The notes below the pieces were generated by a model, which saw only the letters and a program-made list of their open reading frames with translations, had not been told where the DNA came from and ran no database searches. Of a DNA stretch of 53,273 nt, positions 1 to 8,789 are shown piece by piece. Position 1 is the stretch's first letter; every line of letters starts with the position of its first letter. This DNA is from CAYMAZ01 sp964428185 (lineage in GTDB: Bacteria > Bacteroidota > Bacteroidia > Bacteroidales > DTU049): the NCBI GenBank assembly GCA_964428185.1, contig CAYRXH010000009.1, positions 1 through 53,273 on the forward strand, given 5' to 3'. The position numbers were made by a program, and so were the translations under genes.

Positions 1-289
1 AAATGCTCTGTATCAATCGAGATACATCAGAAGGGATTTTTAGAAGAAAAATAATGATTTTCATGGGAAATATTCTCTTTTCTTCTGCATCTTTTGTGTT
101 TTTTATCCTTACTTACGATTTTCAGTTTTTTATTAATATGACTGAATTCATGGATTCATACAAACGGGAAATTAGCCCATATCCCACACTATTACTCATT
201 TATCGGAATCATTCATGCACATATAGATACTTTATAATTTGGCTTGTGAACAATTATAATGTATAATTGCAAAATAATATGTTACAATA
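1..289. other. AT-rich region with no supported gene
   Basis: The only long open frame here (about 87 codons from position 3) has biased, low-complexity composition, no recognisable domain and no promoter box, so I do not call it. The stretch probably holds the promoter of the gene starting at 290. A near-match to the -7 consensus lies at about 234-242, but its spacing is off by one base. Confidence 0.5.
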
Positions 290-2005
290 GTGTTTTTTAG
301 ACTGAGTTCTCTTGTTTTTTTATGTTTTTTTCTGAACATTACTGCACATGCACAATGGACAGCTAACGGGCTTGAAATTTCTTCGGGCAGCAATCATCAT
401 TACAGGCCTTCCGTATCATCGCATCCTTCAGGAGGGATTTACATCTGTTGGGAAGAAATCACTGCAACAAATGATTATGCTATCAGGATTCAGTCGCTTG
501 ATCCTGACGGCAATATTTCTGCTTCCTGGCCTGTAGGTGGAATCACAGTCACAGGTGAAGGGAATCATTATGCACCTGTTGTATGTACAACTTCTGACAG
601 TAGTGTAATCGTTGCATGGTACGGAGTCATACCTTCGGTGAGCAGCAATGAGCATATATGGATGCAGAAATATTCGCAAGACGGACTTCCGCAATGGAAT
701 AGCGGCAACCCGGTTCAGGTATCTGTTACAGATACTTTTCATCATAAATATCCAATCATTGCTGCTGATGATTCGGGTGGTACATATGTGGTTTGGACCC
801 GATACAGTCTTGACCTTCAGGCATCTTCACCTGACCTTGTTTTGCAACACATCATTCATAACGGAACGCATGACAGCCAGTGGACAACCTGTGATTATCT
901 TATTGCAGGTGTTCAGGGGACACGAGAATATTATCCACGTATCATCGTATCAGGGGATAAACAGAAAGTATATATCCTGTATGCTCAGGGGCTAATTGGC
1001 AATACCTCCATGCGGCTGCAGAAGGCATATACTGTGGATGGACAGAAAGATGCTGCATGGCCTGCCGAAGGGCTCATACTATCACCTGGTGGAGACGTTT
1101 GGGCTTCTCTGGACAACGAACAATACATTTTCATTGACAGTTCTGACAATGTGGTTACTTTCTGGCTTGAATCAAAGATCAGTGCCAACGGAGAGATATA
1201 TATGCAAAAAATCGATTCTGCCGGAACTATACAACTCAACTCAGGAGGTCTAAGAGTTGGTGGCACCATCACAGACGGAACAGGCTATGTCAGTATTGTC
1301 AGTGAAAATGATCAGTATTATCTTGCTTATAACAACTACGGAAACTGGTATGATATTTCTGCCAAGAAGATTGATAATATAGGTGTTCAGTTATGGCAGA
1401 ATCTGTGGGTGACTAATGACGGCAACAGTGCATATCCTGAGATTGTTCCCAACGGGCAGGGAGGTATTTATGTATTCTATAAGAGACTTTCACCTTCTCC
1501 CACCACACTATTTGGTGTATCACTTGATTCTCAGGGAGAAATCACAAACGGATGGACTATTCCCGGAAGCAGTTTCGGTAATATCGGAACATATAACGGA
1601 ATGTTCCCTCATAGAGATTTCTGCATTTTAGCCGGAAATCAGGAAAATGCTTTTGCTGTATGGGACAGACTTGACAGTGGATTATATAAACTGTTCGCAT
1701 GCAACCTCTTCCCATCAGGGCTGAACTGCTCCCCTACTACTCAGATATTTGAGAGTGACAACATTCCAGTAATTACTGTGTTTCCCAATCCTGTTGATCA
1801 ATTTCTGACAATAGATTGCGGAAACATTGGGAAAAACCGGATCAATCTACAGATTTTCTCAGTATTCGGGCAACTTATTCTGGAAAAAGAACTGGAGAAT
1901 GCTGAAAACCACATTTGTTTGTCAGAACTCAGCCAGGGAGTATATGTTATTTTTATCCTATCAGATAAACTAATTGTCAGTCAATCAGTCATATTAAAGC
2001 AATAA
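290..2005 (+). CDS. Secreted T9SS cargo protein with propeller-like repeats
   Basis: 571 residues. It starts with GTG at 290; an in-frame TAA at 275 leaves no upstream ATG, so the start is GTG by exclusion. Residues 1-22 form a signal peptide ending in AHAQ. The body carries recurring motifs of the form GGIYxxW/GGTYVVW (near residues 49, 162 and 394), which suggests beta-propeller blades. Residues about 495-571 are a type A T9SS sorting tail: FPNPVD, a central VFGQ turn and an LSQGVYV strand. The protein should therefore be exported and attached to the cell surface or released. It is followed after 13 bp by another T9SS cargo gene, probably in the same transcript. The ligand or enzymatic role is unknown. 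Confidence 0.85.
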   Translation: MFFRLSSLVFLCFFLNITAHAQWTANGLEISSGSNHHYRPSVSSHPSGGIYICWEEITATNDYAIRIQSLDPDGNISASWPVGGITVTGEGNHYAPVVCTTSDSSVIVAWYGVIPSVSSNEHIWMQKYSQDGLPQWNSGNPVQVSVTDTFHHKYPIIAADDSGGTYVVWTRYSLDLQASSPDLVLQHIIHNGTHDSQWTTCDYLIAGVQGTREYYPRIIVSGDKQKVYILYAQGLIGNTSMRLQKAYTVDGQKDAAWPAEGLILSPGGDVWASLDNEQYIFIDSSDNVVTFWLESKISANGEIYMQKIDSAGTIQLNSGGLRVGGTITDGTGYVSIVSENDQYYLAYNNYGNWYDISAKKIDNIGVQLWQNLWVTNDGNSAYPEIVPNGQGGIYVFYKRLSPSPTTLFGVSLDSQGEITNGWTIPGSSFGNIGTYNGMFPHRDFCILAGNQENAFAVWDRLDSGLYKLFACNLFPSGLNCSPTTQIFESDNIPVITVFPNPVDQFLTIDCGNIGKNRINLQIFSVFGQLILEKELENAENHICLSELSQGVYVIFILSDKLIVSQSVILKQ

Positions 2006-2018
2006 AAACAGAATAGCC

Positions 2019-3263
2019 ATGAAAACATCCCCCCATATTTTTCTTGTTCTGATACTGATTCTATCAGTCAATACCTATTCACAAGTGACAGTCTATTCTG
2101 CCCCTTTTAATGGTGGAAATTTTTATGGATGGGCAAGTCAGAATTTGGGTACACCATGGGGCAACCAGTCAGCAACCTATAACATATGGAAAGTTAACAC
2201 AAATGAAAGTGGCCAACCAGCAAATGCATGTGGTACTACCGGAGCTCCCAGCACTTTACATTTATGTTCAAATATTGCTTCTGGTGCTGCTTATGTTTCT
2301 AACTACTATACAAATCGAAGAATATATTCTCCAAATATTAGTACAGTTGGTCATTCAAATATGACCTTAAACTTTTTTTTCATTGGAAATGGTTGTGATA
2401 CAAGAGACAAAGCATATCTTCAATATAGCATTAATGGAGGCAGCACTTGGATTAGTCCACTAGGTGCTCCTACAAGTTCTAACCCTGCTATGGGCAGCGG
2501 TGGTAATCTTAACAATTTAAAATCACAGGTTTGTGTTTCAGGACAAGGACGCTGGACATATTTAACATGGGCTTTACCGGCTACTTGTGATAATATTGCA
2601 AACCTTCGACTGGCTTTTGTATGGCAAAACAATGATGGGGTAGCTTGTGGAACTGGTAGTGCAACTGACCCATCTTTTGCTGTCTATAATTTGACTATAA
2701 CAAAACCTGACCCAATGCCAGTTGAACTTTTCTACTTTAACGGAGAAGAGAATGAAGGAGTTGTTAATCTTGAATGGGCCACTCTCAGTGAAACAAACAA
2801 TGATTATTTTACCATTGAGCGAAGTGTCAACGGATTTGAATTCTCTGAAGTGAACAGAATATCAGGTGCAGGAAACAGCAATGAGCCCATTCACTATTCA
2901 TATACAGATAATCAGGCCCCACCAGGTGTGCTTTATTATCGTCTTAAACAAACCGATTTTGACGGAAATTTCTCATATTCAAGATTGCTATCTGTCAGTA
3001 CAGAATCTCCTCCTGAGATTCATGTTTTTCCTGTTCCCGCAGATGATTATCTGTTTGCTGAAATAAATGATCTGCAGGGAGAAGATATTCTCATTGAACT
3101 GACTGATCTAATTGGAAAAAAACACCTCAGTTATCCCCTGCTTGTTTCAAATGAATTTGAAACAGTTCCCATTTCCATTTCCACTGTTCCTCCGGGCTTA
3201 TATTTACTTAGAATAATCACTCCTACATATATCAGTACGCACAAAATCAAAATCAGCAGGTAG
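2019..3263 (+). CDS. Secreted T9SS cargo protein with an adhesin-like N-terminal domain
   Basis: 414 residues. The signal peptide is about residues 1-21 (hydrophobic core, then NTYSQ). Residues about 25-230 look like a jelly-roll or MAM-like module. They are rich in Asn, Gly and Ser and have paired cysteines (CGTTGAP, CDTRD, CVSGQG, CDNIA, ACGTG). Residues about 233-328 form the linker module common in Bacteroidota cargo (MPVELFYF, then LEWATLSE and YYRLKQTDFDG). Residues about 333-414 are a T9SS tail, with the slightly unusual FPVP in place of FPNP and a PPGLYLLRI strand. It lies 13 bp after the preceding cargo gene, so the two are probably co-transcribed. The N-terminal domain is less typical than the tail, and no catalytic residues are evident. 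Confidence 0.85.
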   Translation: MKTSPHIFLVLILILSVNTYSQVTVYSAPFNGGNFYGWASQNLGTPWGNQSATYNIWKVNTNESGQPANACGTTGAPSTLHLCSNIASGAAYVSNYYTNRRIYSPNISTVGHSNMTLNFFFIGNGCDTRDKAYLQYSINGGSTWISPLGAPTSSNPAMGSGGNLNNLKSQVCVSGQGRWTYLTWALPATCDNIANLRLAFVWQNNDGVACGTGSATDPSFAVYNLTITKPDPMPVELFYFNGEENEGVVNLEWATLSETNNDYFTIERSVNGFEFSEVNRISGAGNSNEPIHYSYTDNQAPPGVLYYRLKQTDFDGNFSYSRLLSVSTESPPEIHVFPVPADDYLFAEINDLQGEDILIELTDLIGKKHLSYPLLVSNEFETVPISISTVPPGLYLLRIITPTYISTHKIKISR

Positions 3264-3551
3264 GCATAAACAAAGGATACCTTATATTTGTTCAATCAAA
3301 TCTACGTTTCTGATTTTCGGTTTTCTATTCAATTGTATTAGTCAGCTCTATTGATGGCAAGTTGTGGGCATTTCAGAAACATTCTGCACACCTGATTCCG
3401 GTTCTATTCTGCATTTACAATTATCAATAAAAGTATTTTTAGTTCAAGTATGACCCTAGACTCAACGCTATGTTATTTCTAAGCTGCGACATGACTAATC
3501 ATCTTTACGATCGAAGAAGAACTATTTTTCTATTATTTTAAGAGTAATCCT
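3264..3551. other. Intergenic region without a gene
   Basis: AT-rich sequence with stops in all frames. I see no promoter box, hairpin or intact coding sequence. It presumably once held the 5' part of the decayed gene that follows, but no signal peptide remnant can be read. Confidence 0.4.
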
Positions 3552-4216
3552 CTGAAAAAATTATGTTGTGATCCACCCTGTGAAAATTCATGTACTTACA
3601 CTGATGATTACAGCAGTTCGACAGGATGGACACAGATAGGAACCGGAGTATCCGTATCTTCAGGAACTGTTTTGTTTGACACTGCTGATAATTTTACTGA
3701 CCGCAGAATATATAAGCCCATCAGTTGTAATCTATCAGACTGCGGAGACTGGACAGCTGATTTTGACCTTACAGTAACATCACAGACCGATGAATCACAT
3801 CCCATATTGGGATTCACTGCAGGAAGTGCTGTCCCCTTTTATGATTATTCAATGATGCAGGAAACTAATCAGGACGGAGTATTCATCTGGATGTCCAATT
3901 GGTGTCCATCAGGAGACAGCCATCTTTCCGTGGCTTCAAAAAACGGAACAACTAGGTCGTTCAGTTTCAGTAGCGGAGGATGTATCGGTATCAATTACAA
4001 TATCACTTACTATTGCAGATTTCAGAGAACTTCATATACCAATCTGAGACTTAGTGTTTCCTCCGATCCGGCCAGAACAGTCCACTTGTCTGGATCTCCT
4101 GTAAATTTTGCAATTCCTGCTAGTATAATGGGATTGAATATATTCAGCATTCAAATTACGACTCTCAGACAACACAAAGTTTTTCAGGGACAATTGATTA
4201 CCTGAATATCTACTAG
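3552..4216 (+). pseudogene. Decayed secreted lectin-like (LamG/concanavalin-type) protein
   Basis: A coding frame opens at 3495 without an ATG. From about 3552 it reads as a mature secreted domain: CCDPPCENSC, then a DDYSSSTGWTQIG strand, a DRRIYKPI motif and a YSMMQETNQDG motif. This resembles jelly-roll lectin domains seen in Bacteroidota surface proteins. There is no signal peptide or start. Between 4131 and 4139 the frame changes. The other frame continues with the motifs YIQHSNYDSQ and SFSGTIDYLNIY and stops at 4214-4216, a natural ending for this fold. The gene is therefore truncated at the 5' end and frameshifted near the 3' end. It lies 28 bp from the convergent end of nqrF. Confidence 0.65.
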
Positions 4217-4244
4217 TATTTTATATTTTGAAAAAGCGGACAAT

Positions 4245-5519
4245 TTAATTTCCAAAATCATCATAGAGGATATTTTCGGAAGGAACACCAAGGTTATCCA
4301 ACATTTTTGTACATGCGTCAAGCATCATTCCGGGACCACAGATATAGTATTCTATTTCTTCGGGCTCCGGATGGTTCTTCAGATAATTGTCATAAATCAC
4401 CTGATGAATGAAGCCCACATATCCATCCCAGTTATCTTCGGGTTTGGGTTCAGAAAGACCGATGTGAAATTTAAAATTATTAAACTCCTTTTCAATGTTT
4501 CTGAAATCATCCACATAAAAGAGTTCTCTTTTTGATCTGCCACCATACCAGAATGTGGCTTTCCTGTTAGTTTTCTGAGAATGAAACAAATCAAAAATAT
4601 GAGATCTCATAGGAGCCATCCCTGCTCCTCCGCCAATAAACATCATTTCTTTATCTGTGGGTTTTATAAAAAACTCACCATAAGGTCCTGAAATCATAAC
4701 CTTATCTCCAGGTTTCCTTGAAAAGATATACGATGAACAAATACCTGGATTCACGTTCATAAAAGCATTTCTTGAACGATCCCAGGGTGGTGTGGCAATT
4801 CTAATATTTAACATGATAATATTACCTTCTGCTGGGTGACTGGCCATGGAATAGGCACGGTATATGGGTTCTGAATTCTTCATTTTAAGATCCCACATTT
4901 TGAATTTATCCCACTCATCTCGAAACTCTTCTTCCACAACCATATTTTTATAATCAATTTCACAAGGAGGAACATCAATCTGAATATATCCGCCTGATTT
5001 AAAATCAAGCCATTCATCATTCGGCAACTTCACCACAAATTCTTTAATAAAAGTTGCTACATTTTTATTTGAAATTACTTCACATTCCCACTTTCTGATA
5101 TTGAAAATTTCTTCAGGTACTTTTATATTCATATCATTTCTCACCTTCACCTGACATCCAAGTCTCCAGTTATCCTGTTGTTCCTTTCTGGTAAAATAAA
5201 TGGCTTCAGTAGGCAGGATGCCACCTCCGCCTTCAGTTACCTGCACTTTACACATTGCGCAGGTTCCCCCTCCACCACAGGCAGAGGGCAAAAACACATT
5301 CTGAGTAGCCAATGTTGATAACAGGCTGCTCCCAGGAGAAACTTCTATCTCCTGTTCTTCATTAATTGTCAGTTGAACTTTTCCCTGCGGAGTCAATTTC
5401 TTTCTGGCAAAGAGTAAAAGTGCAACGAGTATCAGAATAACAAACAGAAAGGCAATAATGCTGCCGATAATTACTGAAGTGTCAATTGCTGCAATAACAA
5501 ACAGATGTTGAATATTCAT
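4245..5519 (-). CDS. nqrF: Na+-translocating NADH:quinone oxidoreductase subunit F
   Basis: 424 residues. This is the electron input subunit, which oxidises NADH with FAD and passes electrons to a 2Fe-2S cluster. One N-terminal membrane helix (about 14-38) anchors it. The 2Fe-2S ligands are Cys81, Cys87, Cys90 and Cys122. The FAD-binding motif RAYSMAS is at 221-227. The NAD-binding GGGAGMAPMRS motif begins at about 296. CGPGMM is near 394, and the family C-terminus (YDDFG) is intact. It is the last gene of the minus-strand nqrABCDEF operon, 24 bp after nqrE. Length and motifs match the family fully. Confidence 0.97.
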   Translation of the reverse strand: MNIQHLFVIAAIDTSVIIGSIIAFLFVILILVALLLFARKKLTPQGKVQLTINEEQEIEVSPGSSLLSTLATQNVFLPSACGGGGTCAMCKVQVTEGGGGILPTEAIYFTRKEQQDNWRLGCQVKVRNDMNIKVPEEIFNIRKWECEVISNKNVATFIKEFVVKLPNDEWLDFKSGGYIQIDVPPCEIDYKNMVVEEEFRDEWDKFKMWDLKMKNSEPIYRAYSMASHPAEGNIIMLNIRIATPPWDRSRNAFMNVNPGICSSYIFSRKPGDKVMISGPYGEFFIKPTDKEMMFIGGGAGMAPMRSHIFDLFHSQKTNRKATFWYGGRSKRELFYVDDFRNIEKEFNNFKFHIGLSEPKPEDNWDGYVGFIHQVIYDNYLKNHPEPEEIEYYICGPGMMLDACTKMLDNLGVPSENILYDDFGN

Positions 5520-5543
5520 TTGATTGTATTTTTCAGTTGAACA

Positions 5544-6161
5544 TTATAGTTTAATTCCCAGAAAACTCATGAAGGCAATTCCCATAAGTCCTGTAATGAT
5601 AAATGTAATTCCAAGTCCCCTGAGCGGAGCAGGAATCTGAGAGTACCGGATTTTTTCCCTTATAGCTGCTATACTAACAATTGCAAGCCACCAGCCAACT
5701 CCTGAACCAAGTCCAAAAGTGAATGCCTCTCCGACATTGTGATATTCCCTTTCCTGCATAAACAAAGAACCACCAAGTATGGCACAGTTAACTGCAATAA
5801 GTGGTAAAAATATACCCAGAGAAGCATATAAAGGCGGACTAAACTTCTCAATAACCATTTCCACAAGCTGAACCATCGAAGCGATTACTGCAATGAACAT
5901 AATGAAGCTGAGAAAGCTCAAATCAAGTCCTGCAAGTGACCCATCAAGCCAGGCAAGGGCACCTTTTTTCAATAAATAATTATCTATCATATAATTCACA
6001 GGAACTGTAATGACCAGCACAAACATTACTGCAAGACCCAATCCACTTGATGTTTTAACTGTACGGGATACGGCAAGATATGAACACATGCCCAGAAAGT
6101 AGGCAAATATCATGTTGTCAATAAAAATTGACCTGATAAATATGTTGAAGTATTCTGTCAT
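5544..6161 (-). CDS. nqrE: Na+-NQR subunit E
   Basis: 205 residues with six hydrophobic segments, an integral subunit of the sodium pump. The conserved cysteines of this half-channel pair, which bind the membrane Fe centre together with NqrD, are Cys26 (in FLGMCSYLAVS) and Cys126 (in VNCAILGG). It is homologous to RnfA, which is encoded at 39290. It follows nqrD by 11 bp and precedes nqrF by 24 bp in the same operon. Confidence 0.97.
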   Translation of the reverse strand: MTEYFNIFIRSIFIDNMIFAYFLGMCSYLAVSRTVKTSSGLGLAVMFVLVITVPVNYMIDNYLLKKGALAWLDGSLAGLDLSFLSFIMFIAVIASMVQLVEMVIEKFSPPLYASLGIFLPLIAVNCAILGGSLFMQEREYHNVGEAFTFGLGSGVGWWLAIVSIAAIREKIRYSQIPAPLRGLGITFIITGLMGIAFMSFLGIKL

Positions 6162-6172
6162 GGCTATGTTAG

Positions 6173-6826
6173 TTAACTTTTATCAATCAAATCTCTGTTT
6201 TTATATCTCTGCAGCCAGATGATGACTCCCACTAGAACAAGTGCCATGGGTGGAAGAATCATCATCCCGTTATTAAAATAACCCGCATCATAAAACGCTT
6301 GAGGGACAACCTTATAATCCCAGATAGTCCCTGAACCCAGCAATTCCCTGAAAAAGCTCACAACAATCAATATCAGCCCATATCCGGCTCCGTTGCCTAA
6401 GCCATCAATGAATGATTGCCAAGGTTTATTCTGCATGGCAAAAGCTTCAAGGCGCCCCATGACTATGCAATTGGTAATGATAAGACCCACAAAAACGGAC
6501 AGCTGTTTGCTCACATCAAAAACAAATGCTTTGAGAAACTGATCAACCAGAATGACAAACATAGCAATCACTGTAAGCTGAACAATAATCCTTATTCTTG
6601 GGGGAATAGTTTTTCTCAACAGAGAAATCAGAATGTTGGATATTGCTGTCACAAAAATGACAGACAGAGCCATCACAAATGCAGGTTTTAATTTAACTGT
6701 CACTGCAAGAGCAGAACAAATTCCAAGCACCTGAATTGTGATGGGATTATCTTTGTTAAGAGGGAGGCTGAGCAATCTCAGATTCCTTGATGAAAACAGT
6801 GGTTCTCTTTTAGTGGTTTGTTTCAT
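6173..6826 (-). CDS. nqrD: Na+-NQR subunit D
   Basis: 217 residues, an integral membrane subunit. Conserved cysteines are Cys37 (QVLGICSALAV) and Cys120 (IITNCIVMGRLEAFA), the counterparts of the NqrE pair. The ATG at 6824-6826 lies inside the 3' end of nqrC, giving a 17 bp overlap that suggests translational coupling. It is homologous to RnfE, encoded at 38681. The N-terminal extension before the first helix (about 25 polar residues) is normal for NqrD. Confidence 0.97.
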   Translation of the reverse strand: MKQTTKREPLFSSRNLRLLSLPLNKDNPITIQVLGICSALAVTVKLKPAFVMALSVIFVTAISNILISLLRKTIPPRIRIIVQLTVIAMFVILVDQFLKAFVFDVSKQLSVFVGLIITNCIVMGRLEAFAMQNKPWQSFIDGLGNGAGYGLILIVVSFFRELLGSGTIWDYKVVPQAFYDAGYFNNGMMILPPMALVLVGVIIWLQRYKNRDLIDKS

Positions 6827-7565
6827 CGTTTTTCTTTTTATTAAAATATGGCAAATAATTCTTCAAACAATTTTCAATCATTAAACTAGTTCCATCACAT
6901 GTAATTGTTCCTCCTGAGATGGCATCCACACCATGAATTTCTGGTACAGAGCTGTTCTTCACTCCGCCTTTAATGACCTTGACTGAAACAAATTCCCCAT
7001 CCTCATTAAAAATCTGCTTCCCGTCAAACTGCTGCTGAAAAGCAGGTGTGGCAATTTCAGCACCAAGGCCAGGGGTTTCCCCTTTATGCCCGAATGTAAC
7101 CCCTGCGACTGTTGAGAAATCTTCTTTCAGTGCAATAGCTCCCCAAATGGGACCCCACAATCCTCTGCCCAACAGGGGAATAACATACAATTTCAAACCG
7201 TCTTTTTCAATCACATACAGTGGCAAACGTCCTTGTCCGGTCTGTTCGATGGACTTTAATTCATCCTTGAGATTAATGTCAAAGGCGCGGATATTACCGA
7301 CAGAAAATTTCCCTGCAGAATAGGATGCTATGACATTTCCTTCTGCATCAATAACGATTTCTTCTTTTACATATTTATCATATTCTGAAGGAATATTTTT
7401 TTTATCAGCCGTAATATGAGCTGATCCCAGTATATCCTTCATTTTCTCAACCTCGAGGTTCCGCTGCTGAAAAGGTTGAAGTATGGTTGCTGCCAGTGAT
7501 AACATCAAGGCAACTAGAATCACCATCACTGAAGAATATATGAAAATGTACCTGTTACTGAACAT
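6810..7565 (-). CDS. nqrC: Na+-NQR subunit C (covalent FMN)
   Basis: 251 residues. One N-terminal membrane helix (about 7-31) is followed by a periplasmic FMN-binding domain. The flavinylation motif Dxx(S/T)G(A)T appears as DAISGGT at 214-220, so FMN should be attached to Thr220. The alanine of the consensus is replaced by glycine, a conservative change. The motif ETPGLGAEI at 163-171 is also typical. Attachment needs an ApbE flavin transferase, which is not in this window. It overlaps nqrD by 17 bp and follows nqrB by 17 bp. Confidence 0.96.
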   Translation of the reverse strand: MFSNRYIFIYSSVMVILVALMLSLAATILQPFQQRNLEVEKMKDILGSAHITADKKNIPSEYDKYVKEEIVIDAEGNVIASYSAGKFSVGNIRAFDINLKDELKSIEQTGQGRLPLYVIEKDGLKLYVIPLLGRGLWGPIWGAIALKEDFSTVAGVTFGHKGETPGLGAEIATPAFQQQFDGKQIFNEDGEFVSVKVIKGGVKNSSVPEIHGVDAISGGTITCDGTSLMIENCLKNYLPYFNKKKNDETNH

Positions 7566-7582
7566 AATTAAGGTATTAATTG

Positions 7583-8767
7583 TTACACATTGGATTTTAA
7601 TCTGACTGCCCTTTTAATTCTGCTTCTGATGTGAGACTGTATGATATAATGATCAATAAGTGGTGATAAAACATTCATCAGAAGTATTGAAAGCATCATC
7701 CCTTCAGGATAAGCAGGATTGACGACTCTGAGAATAACTGCAAATGCTCCGATGAGGAATCCATATATCAGTTTTCCCGTTTTCGTCTGAGATGCCGTTA
7801 CCGGGTCAGTAGCCATAAACACTGCTCCAAAGGCAAAGCCACCAATAATTAGGTGGTAATAGGCAGGCATCTGCATATACTCATTGAGACCGGCAAGATT
7901 AAAAACATAGCCCATGAATAAACCGCCGGCAACAACTGAGGCCATGATCCGGAAACTTCCTATCCCTGTCAGCAAAAGTATTACTGCACCAATGGAAATT
8001 GCAATGACGGAAGTTTCCCCTATGGAACCGGGAATAAAACCCAAAGTTAAATCCATAACTGAAGGAATCTGTTCTGTTTGTCCTGAAGCAGCAAGAGCAA
8101 GCGGTGTGGCTCCTGAGATAATATCAGGTTTATCTGTGATCCAAACTGCATCTCCAGACATCTGAGCAGGATAGGCAAAAAACAGAAATGCACGTGTCAG
8201 AAGAGCCGGATTCATAATATTCATACCAGTTCCTCCAAACACTTCCTTCCCGAAAATAACTGCAAAAATTGTAGCAACAGCAACCATCCACAAAGGTGTT
8301 GTGGGAGGTATCACAAGAGGGATCAACATTCCGGACACTAAAAAGCCTTCATTGATTGAATGACCTCGTAACTGAGCAAAAATAAATTCAATCCCAAGAC
8401 CTGAAACATAGGAAACTACTATGATCGGCAGAACAGTCAGAAATCCATTCCAGAATATTTTTAAAAACCCCACAGCAGGAATCACTTCCTGCCAGGTATA
8501 TCCATGATACAGAGGTCTTGCCAAGAAATGCTGAACACCCACATTAAAGATTCCAAACAGTAATGCAGGAATCAGGGCAATAATTACCATAGACATGGTA
8601 CGCTTCAGATCAATACTGTCTCTGATGTGTGCTCCTCTTTTGGTGACATGATCGGGGACAAAAAGAAATGTCTCAAATCCGTCAAAAACACTGTGCAGAA
8701 AATATAACTTTCCGCCCTTCTCAAAAGTTGGTTTGATTTTATCCAGAAATCTTCTCAATGGTTTCAT
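7583..8767 (-). CDS. nqrB: Na+-NQR subunit B (covalent FMN, riboflavin/ubiquinone site)
   Basis: 394 residues with about ten membrane segments, the main sodium-conducting subunit. The flavinylation motif is the full consensus DIISGAT at 215-221, with FMN expected on Thr221. The segments EVFGGTGMNIMNPAL (about 175-189) and MATDPVTASQT are diagnostic. It is homologous to RnfD, encoded at 37092, but has the longer N-terminal cytoplasmic region of NqrB. It lies 22 bp after nqrA. Confidence 0.97.
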   Translation of the reverse strand: MKPLRRFLDKIKPTFEKGGKLYFLHSVFDGFETFLFVPDHVTKRGAHIRDSIDLKRTMSMVIIALIPALLFGIFNVGVQHFLARPLYHGYTWQEVIPAVGFLKIFWNGFLTVLPIIVVSYVSGLGIEFIFAQLRGHSINEGFLVSGMLIPLVIPPTTPLWMVAVATIFAVIFGKEVFGGTGMNIMNPALLTRAFLFFAYPAQMSGDAVWITDKPDIISGATPLALAASGQTEQIPSVMDLTLGFIPGSIGETSVIAISIGAVILLLTGIGSFRIMASVVAGGLFMGYVFNLAGLNEYMQMPAYYHLIIGGFAFGAVFMATDPVTASQTKTGKLIYGFLIGAFAVILRVVNPAYPEGMMLSILLMNVLSPLIDHYIIQSHIRSRIKRAVRLKSNV

Positions 8768-8789
8768 ACTGAAACTGAGTTAATGTATA

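Noticed and set aside
3..266. 87-codon open frame at the window start
   Set aside because: Low-complexity hydrophobic composition, no domain, no promoter box; likely chance in AT-rich DNA.
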